Assembly: GCA_016000265.1 (NCBI GenBank)
Contig: JAECRL010000015.1
Span: 29,533-93,532 of the forward strand
DNA: 64,000 nt
Direction of reading: 5' to 3'
Source of the DNA: Burkholderiales bacterium
Lineage (GTDB): Bacteria > Pseudomonadota > Gammaproteobacteria > Burkholderiales > Burkholderiaceae_C
Under the pieces are notes generated by a model. The model was given only the letters and a program-made list of their open reading frames with translations, was not told where the DNA came from and did no database searches. The position numbers were made by a program, and so were the translations under genes. The first letter of the stretch is position 1. Every line of letters starts with the position of its first letter. Of the stretch, positions 34,884-46,413 are shown one piece after another.

Positions 34884-35996
34884 ATGCCCGCCTTGCCCGA
34901 CCACCACCACACCCCCGCGCCACCACAGGGTCCGCCGTGGCTGGTGGTGCAGGACCTGGCCCTGCGCTACGGCCACAAGGCCATCGTGGACAGCCTGAGC
35001 TTCTCGCTGCCCCGCGGCGCCATCGCCTGCCTGCTGGGCCCCTCGGGCTGCGGCAAGACCTCGGTGCTGCGGGCCCTCGCCGGCTTCGAGCCGATCACGG
35101 CGGGGCGCATCACCCTGGACGCGCGCCTGCTCAGCGAGCCCACCCGCGTGTTGCCCCCCGAGCAGCGGCGCATCGGCATGGTCTTCCAGGACTACGCCCT
35201 CTTCCCGCACCTGACGGTGGCGCAAAACATCGGCTTCGGCCTGCGCGGGCGAGCCGACGCCACCCAACGCGTCCAGGAGATGCTGGACACCGTGGGCCTG
35301 GCCCACGCCGGCAGCCGCTACCCGCACGAGCTCTCGGGTGGCCAGCAGCAGCGCGTGGCCCTGGCCCGTGCCCTGGCGCCCCAGCCCGCCGTGCTGCTGC
35401 TCGACGAGCCCTTCTCCAACCTCGACGTGGCCCTGCGCGAACGCCTGGCCGGCGAGGTGCGCGACATCCTCAAGGCCACGCAGACCACCGCCGTGCTCGT
35501 CACCCACGACCAGCACGAGGCCTTCGCCATGGCCGACGTCATCGGCGTGCTGGCCGACGGCCGCCTGCAACAGTGGGACACGGCCTACGCGCTCTACCAC
35601 CAGCCGGCCAACCGGCGCGTGGCCAACTTCGTCGGCCAAGGCGCCTTCGTGCCGGCCACCGTGCTCGACGCCCACCGGCTGCAGCTGCAACTCGGCCCCG
35701 TCACCGGCCTGGCCGCCACCTTCCCCACCGACGACACCCTGCCCTTCGCCGCCGGCACCCGCGTGGACGTGCTCATGCGCCCCGACGACGTCATCCACGA
35801 CGACGCCAGCCCGATCCAGGCCCGCGTGGTGCACAAGGCCTTCAAGGGCGCCGAATTCCTCTACACCCTGGCCCTGGCCGATGGCACCGAGGTGCTGTCG
35901 ACCGTGCCCTCCCACCACGACCACGCCATCGGCGAGTCCATCGGCATCCGCCTGGACCTCAGCCACGTGGTGGCCTTCGCCGCCGAGGCCGCATGA
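34884..35996 (+). CDS. fbpC: Ferric iron ABC transporter ATP-binding protein
   Basis: 370 residues. Walker A GPSGCGKTS near 52-60, signature LSGGQQQRVALARAL near 150-164, Walker B VLLLDEPFSNLD near 170-181, and the switch His in LVTHDQHEAF. The C-terminal region (about 245-360) is a TOBE-type regulatory domain, as in FbpC/PotA. Together with FbpA and FbpB it completes a ferric-iron importer. The start ATG 34884 has no good ribosome site. Its stop overlaps murU by ATGA, so cell-wall recycling and iron uptake share a transcript here, which is unusual. Confidence 0.92.
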   Translation: MPALPDHHHTPAPPQGPPWLVVQDLALRYGHKAIVDSLSFSLPRGAIACLLGPSGCGKTSVLRALAGFEPITAGRITLDARLLSEPTRVLPPEQRRIGMVFQDYALFPHLTVAQNIGFGLRGRADATQRVQEMLDTVGLAHAGSRYPHELSGGQQQRVALARALAPQPAVLLLDEPFSNLDVALRERLAGEVRDILKATQTTAVLVTHDQHEAFAMADVIGVLADGRLQQWDTAYALYHQPANRRVANFVGQGAFVPATVLDAHRLQLQLGPVTGLAATFPTDDTLPFAAGTRVDVLMRPDDVIHDDASPIQARVVHKAFKGAEFLYTLALADGTEVLSTVPSHHDHAIGESIGIRLDLSHVVAFAAEAA

Positions 35997-36754
35997 GCCC
36001 CGCCCGCCCCCCCGCCAACCTCCCCGCGCTGATCCTGGCCGCCGGCCGCGGCGAGCGCATGCGCCCGCTCACCGACACCTGCCCCAAGCCCCTGCTGGCC
36101 GTGCGCGGCAAGCCGCTCATCGTGTGGCACCTGGAGGCCCTGGCCCGCGACGGCGTGCGCGACGTCGTCATCAACACCGCCCACCTGGAAGAACAGTTCG
36201 AGCCCGCCCTGGGAGACGGCAGCCGCTGGGGCCTGCGCATCCGCTACTCGCACGAGCGGGCCGACCACGGCGGCGCGCTGGAGACGGCCGGTGGCATCGC
36301 CCAGGCCCTGCCGCTGCTGGCCCAGGCCCCGGGCGGCGAGCGCGCCTTCTGGGTGCTGGCCGGTGACGTGTTCGTGCCCGGCTTTCACTTTGACGCCGAC
36401 GTGGCGCGCGCCTTCGCCGACGGCCTCGACGAGCGCACCGCCCGCGACCTGGCCCACCTCTGGCTGGTGCCCAACCCGGCCCACGTGCCGCAGGGCGACT
36501 TCGCGCTCGACGCCGCCGGTCGCGTCCACCACAAAGCTCGCGCCCCGGCGGGCGCCCCCACCTTCACCTACTCCACCATCGGCCTGTACCGCCCGGGCAT
36601 GGTCGACGGGGTGACCCCGGGACAGAAGGCGGCGCTGCGCCCGTGTTTCGACCGCGCCATCGACACCGGCCGCCTGAGCGGGCGGACCCACCTGGGCGAA
36701 TGGACGGACGTCGGCACGCCCGAGCGACTGGCCCAACTCGACGTCGCCAGCTAG
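35993..36754 (+). CDS. murU: N-acetylmuramate alpha-1-phosphate uridylyltransferase (MurU-like)
   Basis: 253 residues. The nucleotidyltransferase signature [22 protein letters not shown] (AAGxGxRMRPLT...PKPLL) is at residues 12-33, followed by [27 protein letters not shown] and a metal-binding Asp in VLAGDVFV. The C-terminal [16 protein letters not shown] is typical of MurU. In Pseudomonas MurU makes UDP-MurNAc from MurNAc-1-P, bypassing fosfomycin-sensitive MurA; AnmK at 17 kb supplies the earlier step. AmgK and MupP were not seen here. Confusion with a mannose-1-P guanylyltransferase-like protein is possible. Confidence 0.82.
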   Translation: MSPARPPANLPALILAAGRGERMRPLTDTCPKPLLAVRGKPLIVWHLEALARDGVRDVVINTAHLEEQFEPALGDGSRWGLRIRYSHERADHGGALETAGGIAQALPLLAQAPGGERAFWVLAGDVFVPGFHFDADVARAFADGLDERTARDLAHLWLVPNPAHVPQGDFALDAAGRVHHKARAPAGAPTFTYSTIGLYRPGMVDGVTPGQKAALRPCFDRAIDTGRLSGRTHLGEWTDVGTPERLAQLDVAS

Positions 36755-36790
36755 AATCAACGCCCCTCACGCAGCCCCTGGATCAACACC

Positions 36791-37267
36791 ATGCCCCGCT
36801 GTCACCCCACCCGCCGAGCCGCCAAGAATGCCTTCTCTGGTGCCTTCTCTGGCGCCTTCATCGGCTCGGCCTTCGCCCTGCTCGGCGCCCCGGTTCTGTC
36901 CAGCCTGGTCGCGCTGGCGCCCGTGGCCGCACACGCGCAAGCCTCGCGCCCCGTGCCCATCCCGGCGACCACGCTGCGAGGCGAAATGACTTTCGGCCTG
37001 CCGCCCGAGGTCGTGCTCAACGGCAAGGTGGCCACCCGCCTGTCTCCCGCCACGCGCATCCGCGGCCAGAGCAACACCCTGGTGATGTCCGGCACGCTCA
37101 GCGGCCAGACCCACGTCGTGAACTACTCGCTCGACGCCCCATCCGGCCTGATCCTGGACGTCTGGCTGCTGACCCCACAAGAAGCCGCACGCCGCTGGCC
37201 CACCACCCGCGAAGAAGCCGCCACCTGGTCCTTCGACCCGATCTCGCAGAGCTGGGCCAAGCCCTGA
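36791..37267 (+). CDS. Conserved exported protein upstream of miaB
   Basis: 158 residues. The N-terminus is long and basic ([17 protein letters not shown]), followed by a hydrophobic region [20 protein letters not shown] and a likely cleavage after VAAHAQA (about residue 51). The mature part is small and beta-rich, with [20 protein letters not shown], then [20 protein letters not shown] and an ending in [13 protein letters not shown] recognise no named domain; the pattern suggests a periplasmic protein. It lies 5 bp before miaB and 36 bp after murU on the same strand, so it is part of that run of genes. Confidence 0.65.
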   Translation: MPRCHPTRRAAKNAFSGAFSGAFIGSAFALLGAPVLSSLVALAPVAAHAQASRPVPIPATTLRGEMTFGLPPEVVLNGKVATRLSPATRIRGQSNTLVMSGTLSGQTHVVNYSLDAPSGLILDVWLLTPQEAARRWPTTREEAATWSFDPISQSWAKP

Positions 37268-37272
37268 ACACC

Positions 37273-38685
37273 ATGTCCCAAGTCCCCCAAGCCCCTCACG
37301 CCCCCCTGCACCCGCCAGCCGACGCCGACCAACCCCAAAAGAAGGTCTACATCAAGACCTACGGCTGCCAGATGAACGAGTACGACTCGGACAAGATGTC
37401 CGACGTCATGAACGCGGCCAAGGGCTACGTGCCCACCAGCGACCCCGAAGAGGCCGACCTCATCCTCTTCAACACCTGCTCGATCCGCGAGAAGGCACAA
37501 GAGAAGGTGTTCTCCGACCTGGGCCGCGTCAAGCACCTCAAAGACAAGGGCGTGATGATCGGCGTGGGCGGCTGCGTGGCCAGCCAGGAAGGCGCGGCCA
37601 TCATCGAGCGCGCGCCTTACGTGGACGTCGTCTTCGGTCCGCAAACCCTGCACCGCCTGCCCGCCATGCTCGAGAAGCGCCGCCAGCAGCAGCGTCCGCA
37701 GGTCGACATCAGCTTCCCCGAGATCGAGAAATTCGACCACCTGCCCCCGCCCCGCAAGGACGGTGCCTCGGCCTTCGTCTCCATCATGGAAGGCTGCTCG
37801 AAGTACTGCAGCTACTGCGTGGTGCCCTACACCCGCGGCGAAGAGGTCTCGCGCCCGTTTGACGACGTGCTGACCGAGGTCGCCGACCTGGCCGACCAGG
37901 GCGTCAAAGAGGTCACGCTGCTGGGCCAGAACGTCAATGGCTTCCGTGGTCGCATGGGGGACACCGCCGAGATCGCCGACTTCGCCATGCTGCTGGAGTA
38001 CGTCGCCGAGATCCCCGGCATCGAGCGCATCCGCTTCACCACCAGCCACCCCAACGAGTTCAGCCAGCGCCTCATCGACGTCTACGGCAAGACCAACAAG
38101 TTGGTCAACCACGTGCACCTGCCCGTGCAGCACGGCTCGGACCGCATCCTCATGGCCATGAAGCGCGGCTACACGGTGCTCGAATACAAGAGCACCATCC
38201 GCAAGCTGCGCGCTGTGCGCCCCGACATCCGCCTGTCCACCGACTTCATCGTGGGCTTCCCCGGCGAGACGGACGAAGACTTCGACAAGCTCATGAAGCT
38301 GGCCACCGACATCGAGTTCGACGCCTCCTTCAGCTTCATCTTCAGCGCCCGCCCGGGCACGCCCGCGGCCGCGCTCGAAGACACCACGCCGCACGAGGTC
38401 AAGCTCAAGCGCCTGCAAACCCTGCAGGCCTACCTGGAGTCCAACGTGCTGCGCTACAGCCAGGCGCTGGTGGGCACCACGCAGAAGATCCTGGTCGAAG
38501 GCCCCAGCCGCAAGGACCCGTCCGAGTTGATGGGCCGCACCGAGTGCAACCGCATCGTCAACTTCGCCGCCGGCCCCACCCAGGCCCTGCGCGAGCGACT
38601 CATTGGCCAGCTCATCGACGTCCACATCACGCAGGCCTATCCCCATTCGCTGCGCGCCGAGGTGTTGCTGAACCCGCACGCCTGA
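37273..38685 (+). CDS. miaB: tRNA-2-methylthio-N6-dimethylallyladenosine synthase
   Basis: 470 residues from ATG 37273. MiaB is a radical-SAM methylthiotransferase acting on i6A37 of tRNAs that read UNN codons. The N-terminal UPF0004 domain has [15 protein letters not shown] and further cluster Cys residues in NTCSIREKA and [11 protein letters not shown]. The radical-SAM motif is [18 protein letters not shown] (CxxxCxxC). The C-terminal TRAM domain includes [19 protein letters not shown]. It needs two [4Fe-4S] clusters, so depends on ErpA/GrxD type carriers encoded elsewhere in the window. The frame is open upstream, but the family starts here. Confidence 0.97.
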   Translation: MSQVPQAPHAPLHPPADADQPQKKVYIKTYGCQMNEYDSDKMSDVMNAAKGYVPTSDPEEADLILFNTCSIREKAQEKVFSDLGRVKHLKDKGVMIGVGGCVASQEGAAIIERAPYVDVVFGPQTLHRLPAMLEKRRQQQRPQVDISFPEIEKFDHLPPPRKDGASAFVSIMEGCSKYCSYCVVPYTRGEEVSRPFDDVLTEVADLADQGVKEVTLLGQNVNGFRGRMGDTAEIADFAMLLEYVAEIPGIERIRFTTSHPNEFSQRLIDVYGKTNKLVNHVHLPVQHGSDRILMAMKRGYTVLEYKSTIRKLRAVRPDIRLSTDFIVGFPGETDEDFDKLMKLATDIEFDASFSFIFSARPGTPAAALEDTTPHEVKLKRLQTLQAYLESNVLRYSQALVGTTQKILVEGPSRKDPSELMGRTECNRIVNFAAGPTQALRERLIGQLIDVHITQAYPHSLRAEVLLNPHA

Positions 38686-38743
38686 GCCCCGCGCGCCTCG
38701 CCAGGCGTGGCGCATCCCCGCGCACCCTGGCAACATCGGCACG

Positions 38744-39679
38744 ATGAGCAGCACCGCCTGGCACGACCCCGCCGCACCGGACCCGTTTTCGGTCTGGCAC
38801 GGCGTCCACGCCCGGCTGGCCAGGCTGCTGCGACAACCCGGTGAGCCCACCTTCCCCGCCGAGCTCGACGCCGCCTGCGAGGTCGTCCTGCAGGCGGTGG
38901 ACGCCACGCCCGAAGCCAGCCTCTTCGAGGTGATCCACGGCGAGGAGATCGCGGGCTACGCAGTGGCCCACTCGCTGCAAACCGCCTTCGTGGCCGCGCT
39001 GGCGGCTCAGCGCCTGGGCTGGTCGTTGCGCGAACGCCAGGTGCTGGTTCGAGCCGCGCTGACGATGAACATCGCCATGCTGGACCTGCAGGACGCCCTG
39101 GTGCGCCAGGCCACGCCCCCCACGCTCAAGCAGCGCCAGGAGATCGACCACCACCCCGAGCGCGGACGCGCCCTGCTGAAGGCCGCCGGGGTCACCGATG
39201 CCGAGGTGCTGCACACCGTGGCGCACCACCACGTCACCCTCGGTGGACACGCCCTGCCCGCCGACCGCAGCGGCATCAGCCCGCTGGCCTGCCTGGTGCA
39301 TTACGCCGACGTCTACCTGGCCAAGCTCAGCCCCCGCGCCACCCGCGCCGCCATCGCGGTCAACGTGGCCGCGCGCGAGTTGCAAAGCAGCGCCGGCGGC
39401 TCAGCCAACCCCTACGTCGGTGCCATCGTGCAAGCGGTGGGCATCTACCCGCCAGGCACCTTCGTGAAGCTGCGCAACGGGGACACCGCCGTGGTGCTGC
39501 GTCGCGGTCAGGCGGCCGACACGCCCCTGGTCAGCAGCCTGCTGCGCGAAGACGGCACCCCCTACCTGATGACGCAATCCACCGACACCACCGGACCCGA
39601 TCACAAGGTGGTGGCCGCCTTGCCGCGGGGGCAGGTCATGCTGCGGCTCAACCGCCGCCACCTGTTCGATCAGGCCTGA
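38744..39679 (+). CDS. Degenerate HD-GYP-like protein
   Basis: 311 residues. The region at about 50-210 aligns by eye with the HD-GYP fold: [55 protein letters not shown] and the [14 protein letters not shown] strand-helix that follows the GYP loop. The metal-binding HD pair normally in LLHDIGK is replaced (LTMNIAML), and the GYP tripeptide is absent, so phosphodiesterase activity is unlikely; it may be a binding or scaffold protein. A C-terminal extension (about 235-305, [20 protein letters not shown]) matches the tail often following HD-GYP domains. Its 3' end overlaps convergent bioF by 10 bp. Confidence 0.75.
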   Translation: MSSTAWHDPAAPDPFSVWHGVHARLARLLRQPGEPTFPAELDAACEVVLQAVDATPEASLFEVIHGEEIAGYAVAHSLQTAFVAALAAQRLGWSLRERQVLVRAALTMNIAMLDLQDALVRQATPPTLKQRQEIDHHPERGRALLKAAGVTDAEVLHTVAHHHVTLGGHALPADRSGISPLACLVHYADVYLAKLSPRATRAAIAVNVAARELQSSAGGSANPYVGAIVQAVGIYPPGTFVKLRNGDTAVVLRRGQAADTPLVSSLLREDGTPYLMTQSTDTTGPDHKVVAALPRGQVMLRLNRRHLFDQA

Positions 39680-40896
39680 GCCAGCGCACCGCACAGGCGG
39701 TCGACCTGCTCCAGCGTGTGCGCCGCCGACAACGAGATCCGCAGCCGCGCCGTGCCCTCGGGCACCGTGGGCGGGCGGATGGCCGGCACCCACACGCCCT
39801 GTTCGTCCAGGCGGGCCATCACGGCCAGCGCGTCCTCGTTGCGCCCGATGAGCAGGGGCTGGATGGCCGTCTCGGAGGGCATCAGCGTCCAGGGCAGCTT
39901 CGCGGCGGCCACGCCGTCACGCAGGCGCTGGCGCAGGGCGCACAGGTGCTGGCGGCGCTGGGGCTCGTCGTGCATCACGCGCAGGGCGGCGCGCAAGGGC
40001 GCGGCCACCATGGCCGGCGCCGCGGTGGCGAACATGTAGGTGCGCGCCTTCTGCATCACCCACTCGACCATGGACGGCTCACCGGCCACGAAGGCCCCGG
40101 CCACGCCCGCGGCCTTGCCCAGCGTGGCCATGTAGATGAGCCGGTCGAGCCGCCCGCGCCACGCGGGGGCCACGCCGTCGCAGCCCGTGATGCCGTGGTG
40201 TGCCAGCGTGCCCTCGCCGTGCGCGCCCAGCACCCCGAAGCCATGGGCATCGTCGATCATCAGCCAGGCGTCGTGGCGCTCGCAGAGTTCGAGCAAGGCG
40301 GGGACGTCGGCCACGTTGCCGTCCATGCTGAAGACGGCGTCGGTGACCACCAGCTTGCGCCGCGCCGTGCTCGCCTGCAGCGCCCGCTCCAGTGCGCCCA
40401 GGTCGGCGTGCGGCACCACGTGCAGCTCCGCGCGAGACAGGCGGATGCCGTCGATCAGGCAGGCGTGGTTGAGCGCGTCGGAGAACACCGCGTCGCCCCG
40501 GCCTACCAGCGCCGGGATGGCGCCCACGTTGGCCGCGTAGCCCGCGTAGAAATACAGCGCCCGCGGCAGCCCCACGCGCGCAGCCAGCTCGGCCTCCAGC
40601 GCCTCGTGCTCGGGGCTGTGCCCGCACACCAGGGGCGAGGCCGTGGCCCCCACGCCGTGGCGGTTGATGGCCTCGTGCGCGGCGGCCAGCAAGGCCGGGT
40701 GCTGAGACAGGCCGAGGTAGTCGTTGCTGCCGAAAGACAGGCGTTCGCGCCCGTCGATCAGGTAGGTGGTGCCGCGCAGGGGCTCGTCTCCTGCGCGGAG
40801 TTCGGCGGGGCCTACCAAGGGGCTCACCTGCCGACGGTGTCGAGCCAGGTGCGCAGCTTGAAGCTGCGCCAGCTCGCGGTCGAACAATCCAGTCAT
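39670..40896 (-). CDS. bioF: 8-amino-7-oxononanoate synthase
   Basis: 408 residues from ATG 40896 (the frame continues upstream without support). A PLP-dependent alpha-oxoamine synthase condensing pimeloyl-ACP with alanine in biotin synthesis. Seen are [77 protein letters not shown], and the PLP lysine in [15 protein letters not shown]. It is separated by about 7 kb from bioA-bioD. Its end overlaps the convergent HD-GYP-like gene. Confidence 0.95.
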   Translation of the reverse strand: MTGLFDRELAQLQAAHLARHRRQVSPLVGPAELRAGDEPLRGTTYLIDGRERLSFGSNDYLGLSQHPALLAAAHEAINRHGVGATASPLVCGHSPEHEALEAELAARVGLPRALYFYAGYAANVGAIPALVGRGDAVFSDALNHACLIDGIRLSRAELHVVPHADLGALERALQASTARRKLVVTDAVFSMDGNVADVPALLELCERHDAWLMIDDAHGFGVLGAHGEGTLAHHGITGCDGVAPAWRGRLDRLIYMATLGKAAGVAGAFVAGEPSMVEWVMQKARTYMFATAAPAMVAAPLRAALRVMHDEPQRRQHLCALRQRLRDGVAAAKLPWTLMPSETAIQPLLIGRNEDALAVMARLDEQGVWVPAIRPPTVPEGTARLRISLSAAHTLEQVDRLCGALAQA

Positions 40897-40962
40897 GGGG
40901 GCGGAGGTTAACAGGATGCCCAACAGGTCGCCCAACAGGTCGCCACCGACCACGCAGCCACT

Positions 40963-41868
40963 TCAGCGGCTCCAGGCCGCGAACAGGCCCTTGCGCGCCG
41001 CTTCGGTGATGGTGGCCACGCCGGGGTGGGTGATGCGCCGCTCCACCGTGATCACGTAGAACTCCTCGATCAGGTCCGGGGCCTCACCCAGCAGCTGCGC
41101 ACCGTACTGGTGGCGCACCTCTTCGTCCAGCACCATGGGCGCCAGGAAGACACCGTGGCCGTTCTTGCCCAGCTCCTTGGCCAGCGCGCCGTCATCGACC
41201 TCGCTGACCACGCGCGGGCGCAGCTTCTGGCGCCCCAGCCACTGCGCCAGGCGCACGCCCAGGGCCGAATCGCTGCCGGGCATCAGCATGGGCGCGTCGT
41301 CCAGGCCCTGCGGGAAGGGCGCCTGGATGCGCGCGGCCAGCTCATGCGAGGCGTAAAAGCCCACGGAGGAGCCGCCCAGGCGGTGGTTGAAGGCGTTCAC
41401 GCTGAGGGCCGGCGGCAGGGGCGTGTCCGACAGGACCAGGTCCAGCCGGTGCACCGCCAGCTCGGCCAGCAGGCTGTCGAGCTTGCCTTCGCGGCAGATG
41501 ATCTTGAAGGGCTGCTCGCGCTGCAAGGCGGGCTCCAGCAGGTGGCAGGTCACCATCTTGGGGACGGCGTCGGCGATGCCCACGCGCAGCTCCAGCGGAC
41601 GCGCCGCGCCCTTGGGCTGGCGCACCACCTGGTCCAGCTCGGCCCCCAGGTTGAAGATGTCCTGCGCGTAGCTGAAGGCCAGCTCACCCGTGTCGGTGAG
41701 CGCCAGCTGGCGGCCCTTCTTCTTGAACAGGGGGCGGCCGAAGTGGTCTTCCAGCAGCTGGATCTGGCCGCTGATGGTTTGCGGCGTGACGTGCAGGTGC
41801 TCGCCGGCTTTGACGACGCCGCCCAGGCGGGCCACGGTCCAGAAGTACAGCAGGTGCTTGTAATTCAT
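40963..41868 (-). CDS. nhaR: LysR family regulator, NhaR-like
   Basis: 301 residues. The N-terminal winged helix (MNYKHLLYFWTVARLGGVVK) and recognition helix HVTPQTISGQIQLLEDHFG are nearly identical in pattern to NhaR, and the LysR effector domain follows (about 90-300). In E. coli NhaR activates nhaA and other stress genes in response to sodium. No Na+/H+ antiporter is nearby; instead it is divergent from the YccA gene, so it may control that gene or itself. A palindrome fitting a LysR T-N11-A site lies in the shared gap. Confidence 0.85.
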   Translation of the reverse strand: MNYKHLLYFWTVARLGGVVKAGEHLHVTPQTISGQIQLLEDHFGRPLFKKKGRQLALTDTGELAFSYAQDIFNLGAELDQVVRQPKGAARPLELRVGIADAVPKMVTCHLLEPALQREQPFKIICREGKLDSLLAELAVHRLDLVLSDTPLPPALSVNAFNHRLGGSSVGFYASHELAARIQAPFPQGLDDAPMLMPGSDSALGVRLAQWLGRQKLRPRVVSEVDDGALAKELGKNGHGVFLAPMVLDEEVRHQYGAQLLGEAPDLIEEFYVITVERRITHPGVATITEAARKGLFAAWSR

Positions 41869-41884
41869 CGAGATTCCCGAAATG

Positions 41885-41903
41885 TTCGCGTTGATATATC
41901 GAA
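41885..41903. promoter_or_regulatory. LysR-type operator candidate
   Basis: TTCGCGTTGATATATCGAA is a TTCG-N11-CGAA inverted repeat with an inner GATATATC, between divergent nhaR and the YccA gene. It fits the usual LysR site form. Confidence 0.5.
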
Positions 41904-41971
41904 TTTACACGCAAAGCCGTTGGGCCTAGATTCAACGTGTCCTCGACTCTCTTTGATTGAAAGGTCCCACC

Positions 41972-42661
41972 ATGTCCGACGACTCCACCTCGGTCCGCAC
42001 CCTGCGCGCCACGCACGCGGGCGCCGGCCACGTCTCCGATGCCAGCCGCAAGGTCCTGCGCAACACCTACGGCCTGCTGGGCCTGACCCTGGCTTTCAGC
42101 GCCGCGGTGGCGGGCGTGGCCATGAGCCTGAACCTGCCCTCGCCGGGCCTGATCCTGACGCTGGCCGGCTTCTTCGGCCTGATGTTCTGGGTCAACAAGA
42201 CGGCGCACTCGGCGCAAGGCCTGGTGGCGGTGTTCGCCTTCACCGGCTTCCTGGGCTACACCCTGGGCCCCCTGCTCAACGCCGTGCTGGCCTTGCCGCA
42301 AGGCCCCAGCGTGGTCGCCAACGCCCTGGGCGCCACCGCGGTGGCTTTCCTGGGCCTGTCGGCCGTGGCCCTGACCACCAAGCGCGACTTCAGCTTCATG
42401 GGCCGCTTCCTGATGGTCGGCATGCTGGTGGCCTTCGCCCTCAGCCTGGGTGCCTACTTCTTCGAGCTGCCCGCGCTGAGCCTGGCGGTGTCGGGCATGG
42501 TCGTGCTGCTGATGTGCGGCATGATCCTCTTCGAGACGCAGCGCATCGTCAACGGTGGCGAGACCAACTACATCCTGGCCACCGTGGGCCTGTACCTGAC
42601 GATCTACAACCTCTTCACCGCCTTGCTGTCGCTGTTCGGCATGGGTGGCTCGGACGAGTGA
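41972..42661 (+). CDS. Bax inhibitor-1 / YccA family membrane protein
   Basis: 229 residues, with GAAAGG upstream of ATG 41972. After a cytoplasmic N-terminus there are seven hydrophobic segments, such as NTYGLLGLTLAFSAAVAGVA, GLVAVFAFTGFLGYTLGPLL and FLMVGMLVAFALSLGAYFF, ending with the conserved ETQRIVNGGETNYILATVGLYLTIYN. The conserved acidic residue in FETQ and the C-terminal helix are family marks. In E. coli YccA inhibits FtsH proteolysis of SecY; other members are pH-sensitive calcium leak channels. It is divergent from the NhaR-like regulator and convergent with a nitronate monooxygenase gene. Confidence 0.92.
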   Translation: MSDDSTSVRTLRATHAGAGHVSDASRKVLRNTYGLLGLTLAFSAAVAGVAMSLNLPSPGLILTLAGFFGLMFWVNKTAHSAQGLVAVFAFTGFLGYTLGPLLNAVLALPQGPSVVANALGATAVAFLGLSAVALTTKRDFSFMGRFLMVGMLVAFALSLGAYFFELPALSLAVSGMVVLLMCGMILFETQRIVNGGETNYILATVGLYLTIYNLFTALLSLFGMGGSDE

Positions 42662-42677
42662 TCGAGCCGGCCGGGCC

Positions 42678-43693
42678 TCACAGCCCGGCCAGCCGCCGGC
42701 GCAGGTCGGCGGCTTCAGCCAAGACGCGCTGCACGATGTCGTCCACCGAGGCCACGTCGTGCACCAGTCCTTGCGACTGCCCGATGAGCTGCACGCCCTC
42801 CTCGTGGTCGCCCTCGTGGATGGCCTTGCGCATGGCCAGCGTGGCCGCGCCGAAGTAGGCCACCTTCACCGCCTCCACCACCCCTTGAGACAGCGCCTCG
42901 CGCGCCAGCTGGTGCAGCGGCGTGTTCAGTTCGCGCGCGGCCTTCAGGGAGCGTGAGAGCGCCACCGGCGGGCTGAGCTTGCGCGCGGTGTGCCTGCGCC
43001 CACCCGGCGTGCGCATGACGCGGCAGGGCCAGGTGTCGAAGTTGGGCGAGTAGATCGTCTCCTGCGCCTCTTTGGCGACGATGAGCCGCTTGGTCTCGGC
43101 GTGCACCGGGCTCTCCAGCGAGCTGGCGAAGCGCGTGCCCATGGCCACGGCGTCGGCGCCCAGCGCCAGCGCAGCCACCAGGCCCCGTCCATCGGCCACG
43201 CCACCGGCGGCGATGAGGGGCAGGTCGGTCAGGTCGCGAACCGCCGGGATCAGCACCATCGACGTCACCGCGCCCCCGTGGGCCGCGGCCTCGTGCCCGG
43301 TCACGATCAGGCCGTCGACCCCCGCGGCGATGGCAGAGCGCGCGTGCGCCTCGCTGGCCACCGTGGCGATCACCTTGCCGCCGTAGCGCTTGACGCCTTC
43401 GATCACCCACTCGCCCTTGCCCATGGACACGTTGACCACGGGCACCTGCTCATCGAGGGCCACGCGCGCGCACTCGGCCGCGCCGGGCAAGCCCAGGCTG
43501 CAGCCGACGCCAAAGGGCCGCGTGGTCAGGCGGCGCACCTCGCGGATGGCCTCGCGGCAGCCCTCGGGCGTCAAGGCGCCCGCGGCCAGGATGCCCAGCC
43601 CCCCGGCGTTGGAGACCGCGGCCACCAAAGGGGGCACGGCGATGTAGGTCATGCCGGGCAGCACGATGGGGTGGGCGATGCCCAGGAGCTCGG

Positions 43694-43709
<16 letters not shown>
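42678..43709 (-). CDS. Nitronate monooxygenase family protein
   Basis: 343 residues from ATG 43709. FMN-dependent TIM-barrel enzyme of the 2-nitropropane dioxygenase class: [82 protein letters not shown]. The family's catalytic His appears in the GHEAAAHGG segment. Members oxidise nitronates such as propionate-3-nitronate, or act as enoyl-ACP reductases (FabK); the substrate is not certain. Its start codon lies inside the end of the hybrid kinase gene. A one-base longer C tract would place it in frame with that kinase. Confidence 0.88.
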
Positions 43710-46294
<2,585 letters not shown>

Positions 46295-46413
46295 GGCGTG
46301 TCCGATAAGCTAAAGTATTTGAAAGGTCTGGACCGCACCGCGGGCTCGGACACGATGGGCCCGCCGCCCGCCCCATTCGCTGGGGTTGGGTGACATTCTG
46401 ACGGAAGGCGCGC
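46295..46413. promoter_or_regulatory. Divergent promoter region of the hybrid kinase and binding protein
   Basis: 119 bp holding the starts of both genes' transcripts. An A/T-rich patch near 46310-46325 (complement reads TTTCAAATACTTTAGC) is the best place for a -10 of the kinase. No full -35/-10 pair was resolved. Confidence 0.35.
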
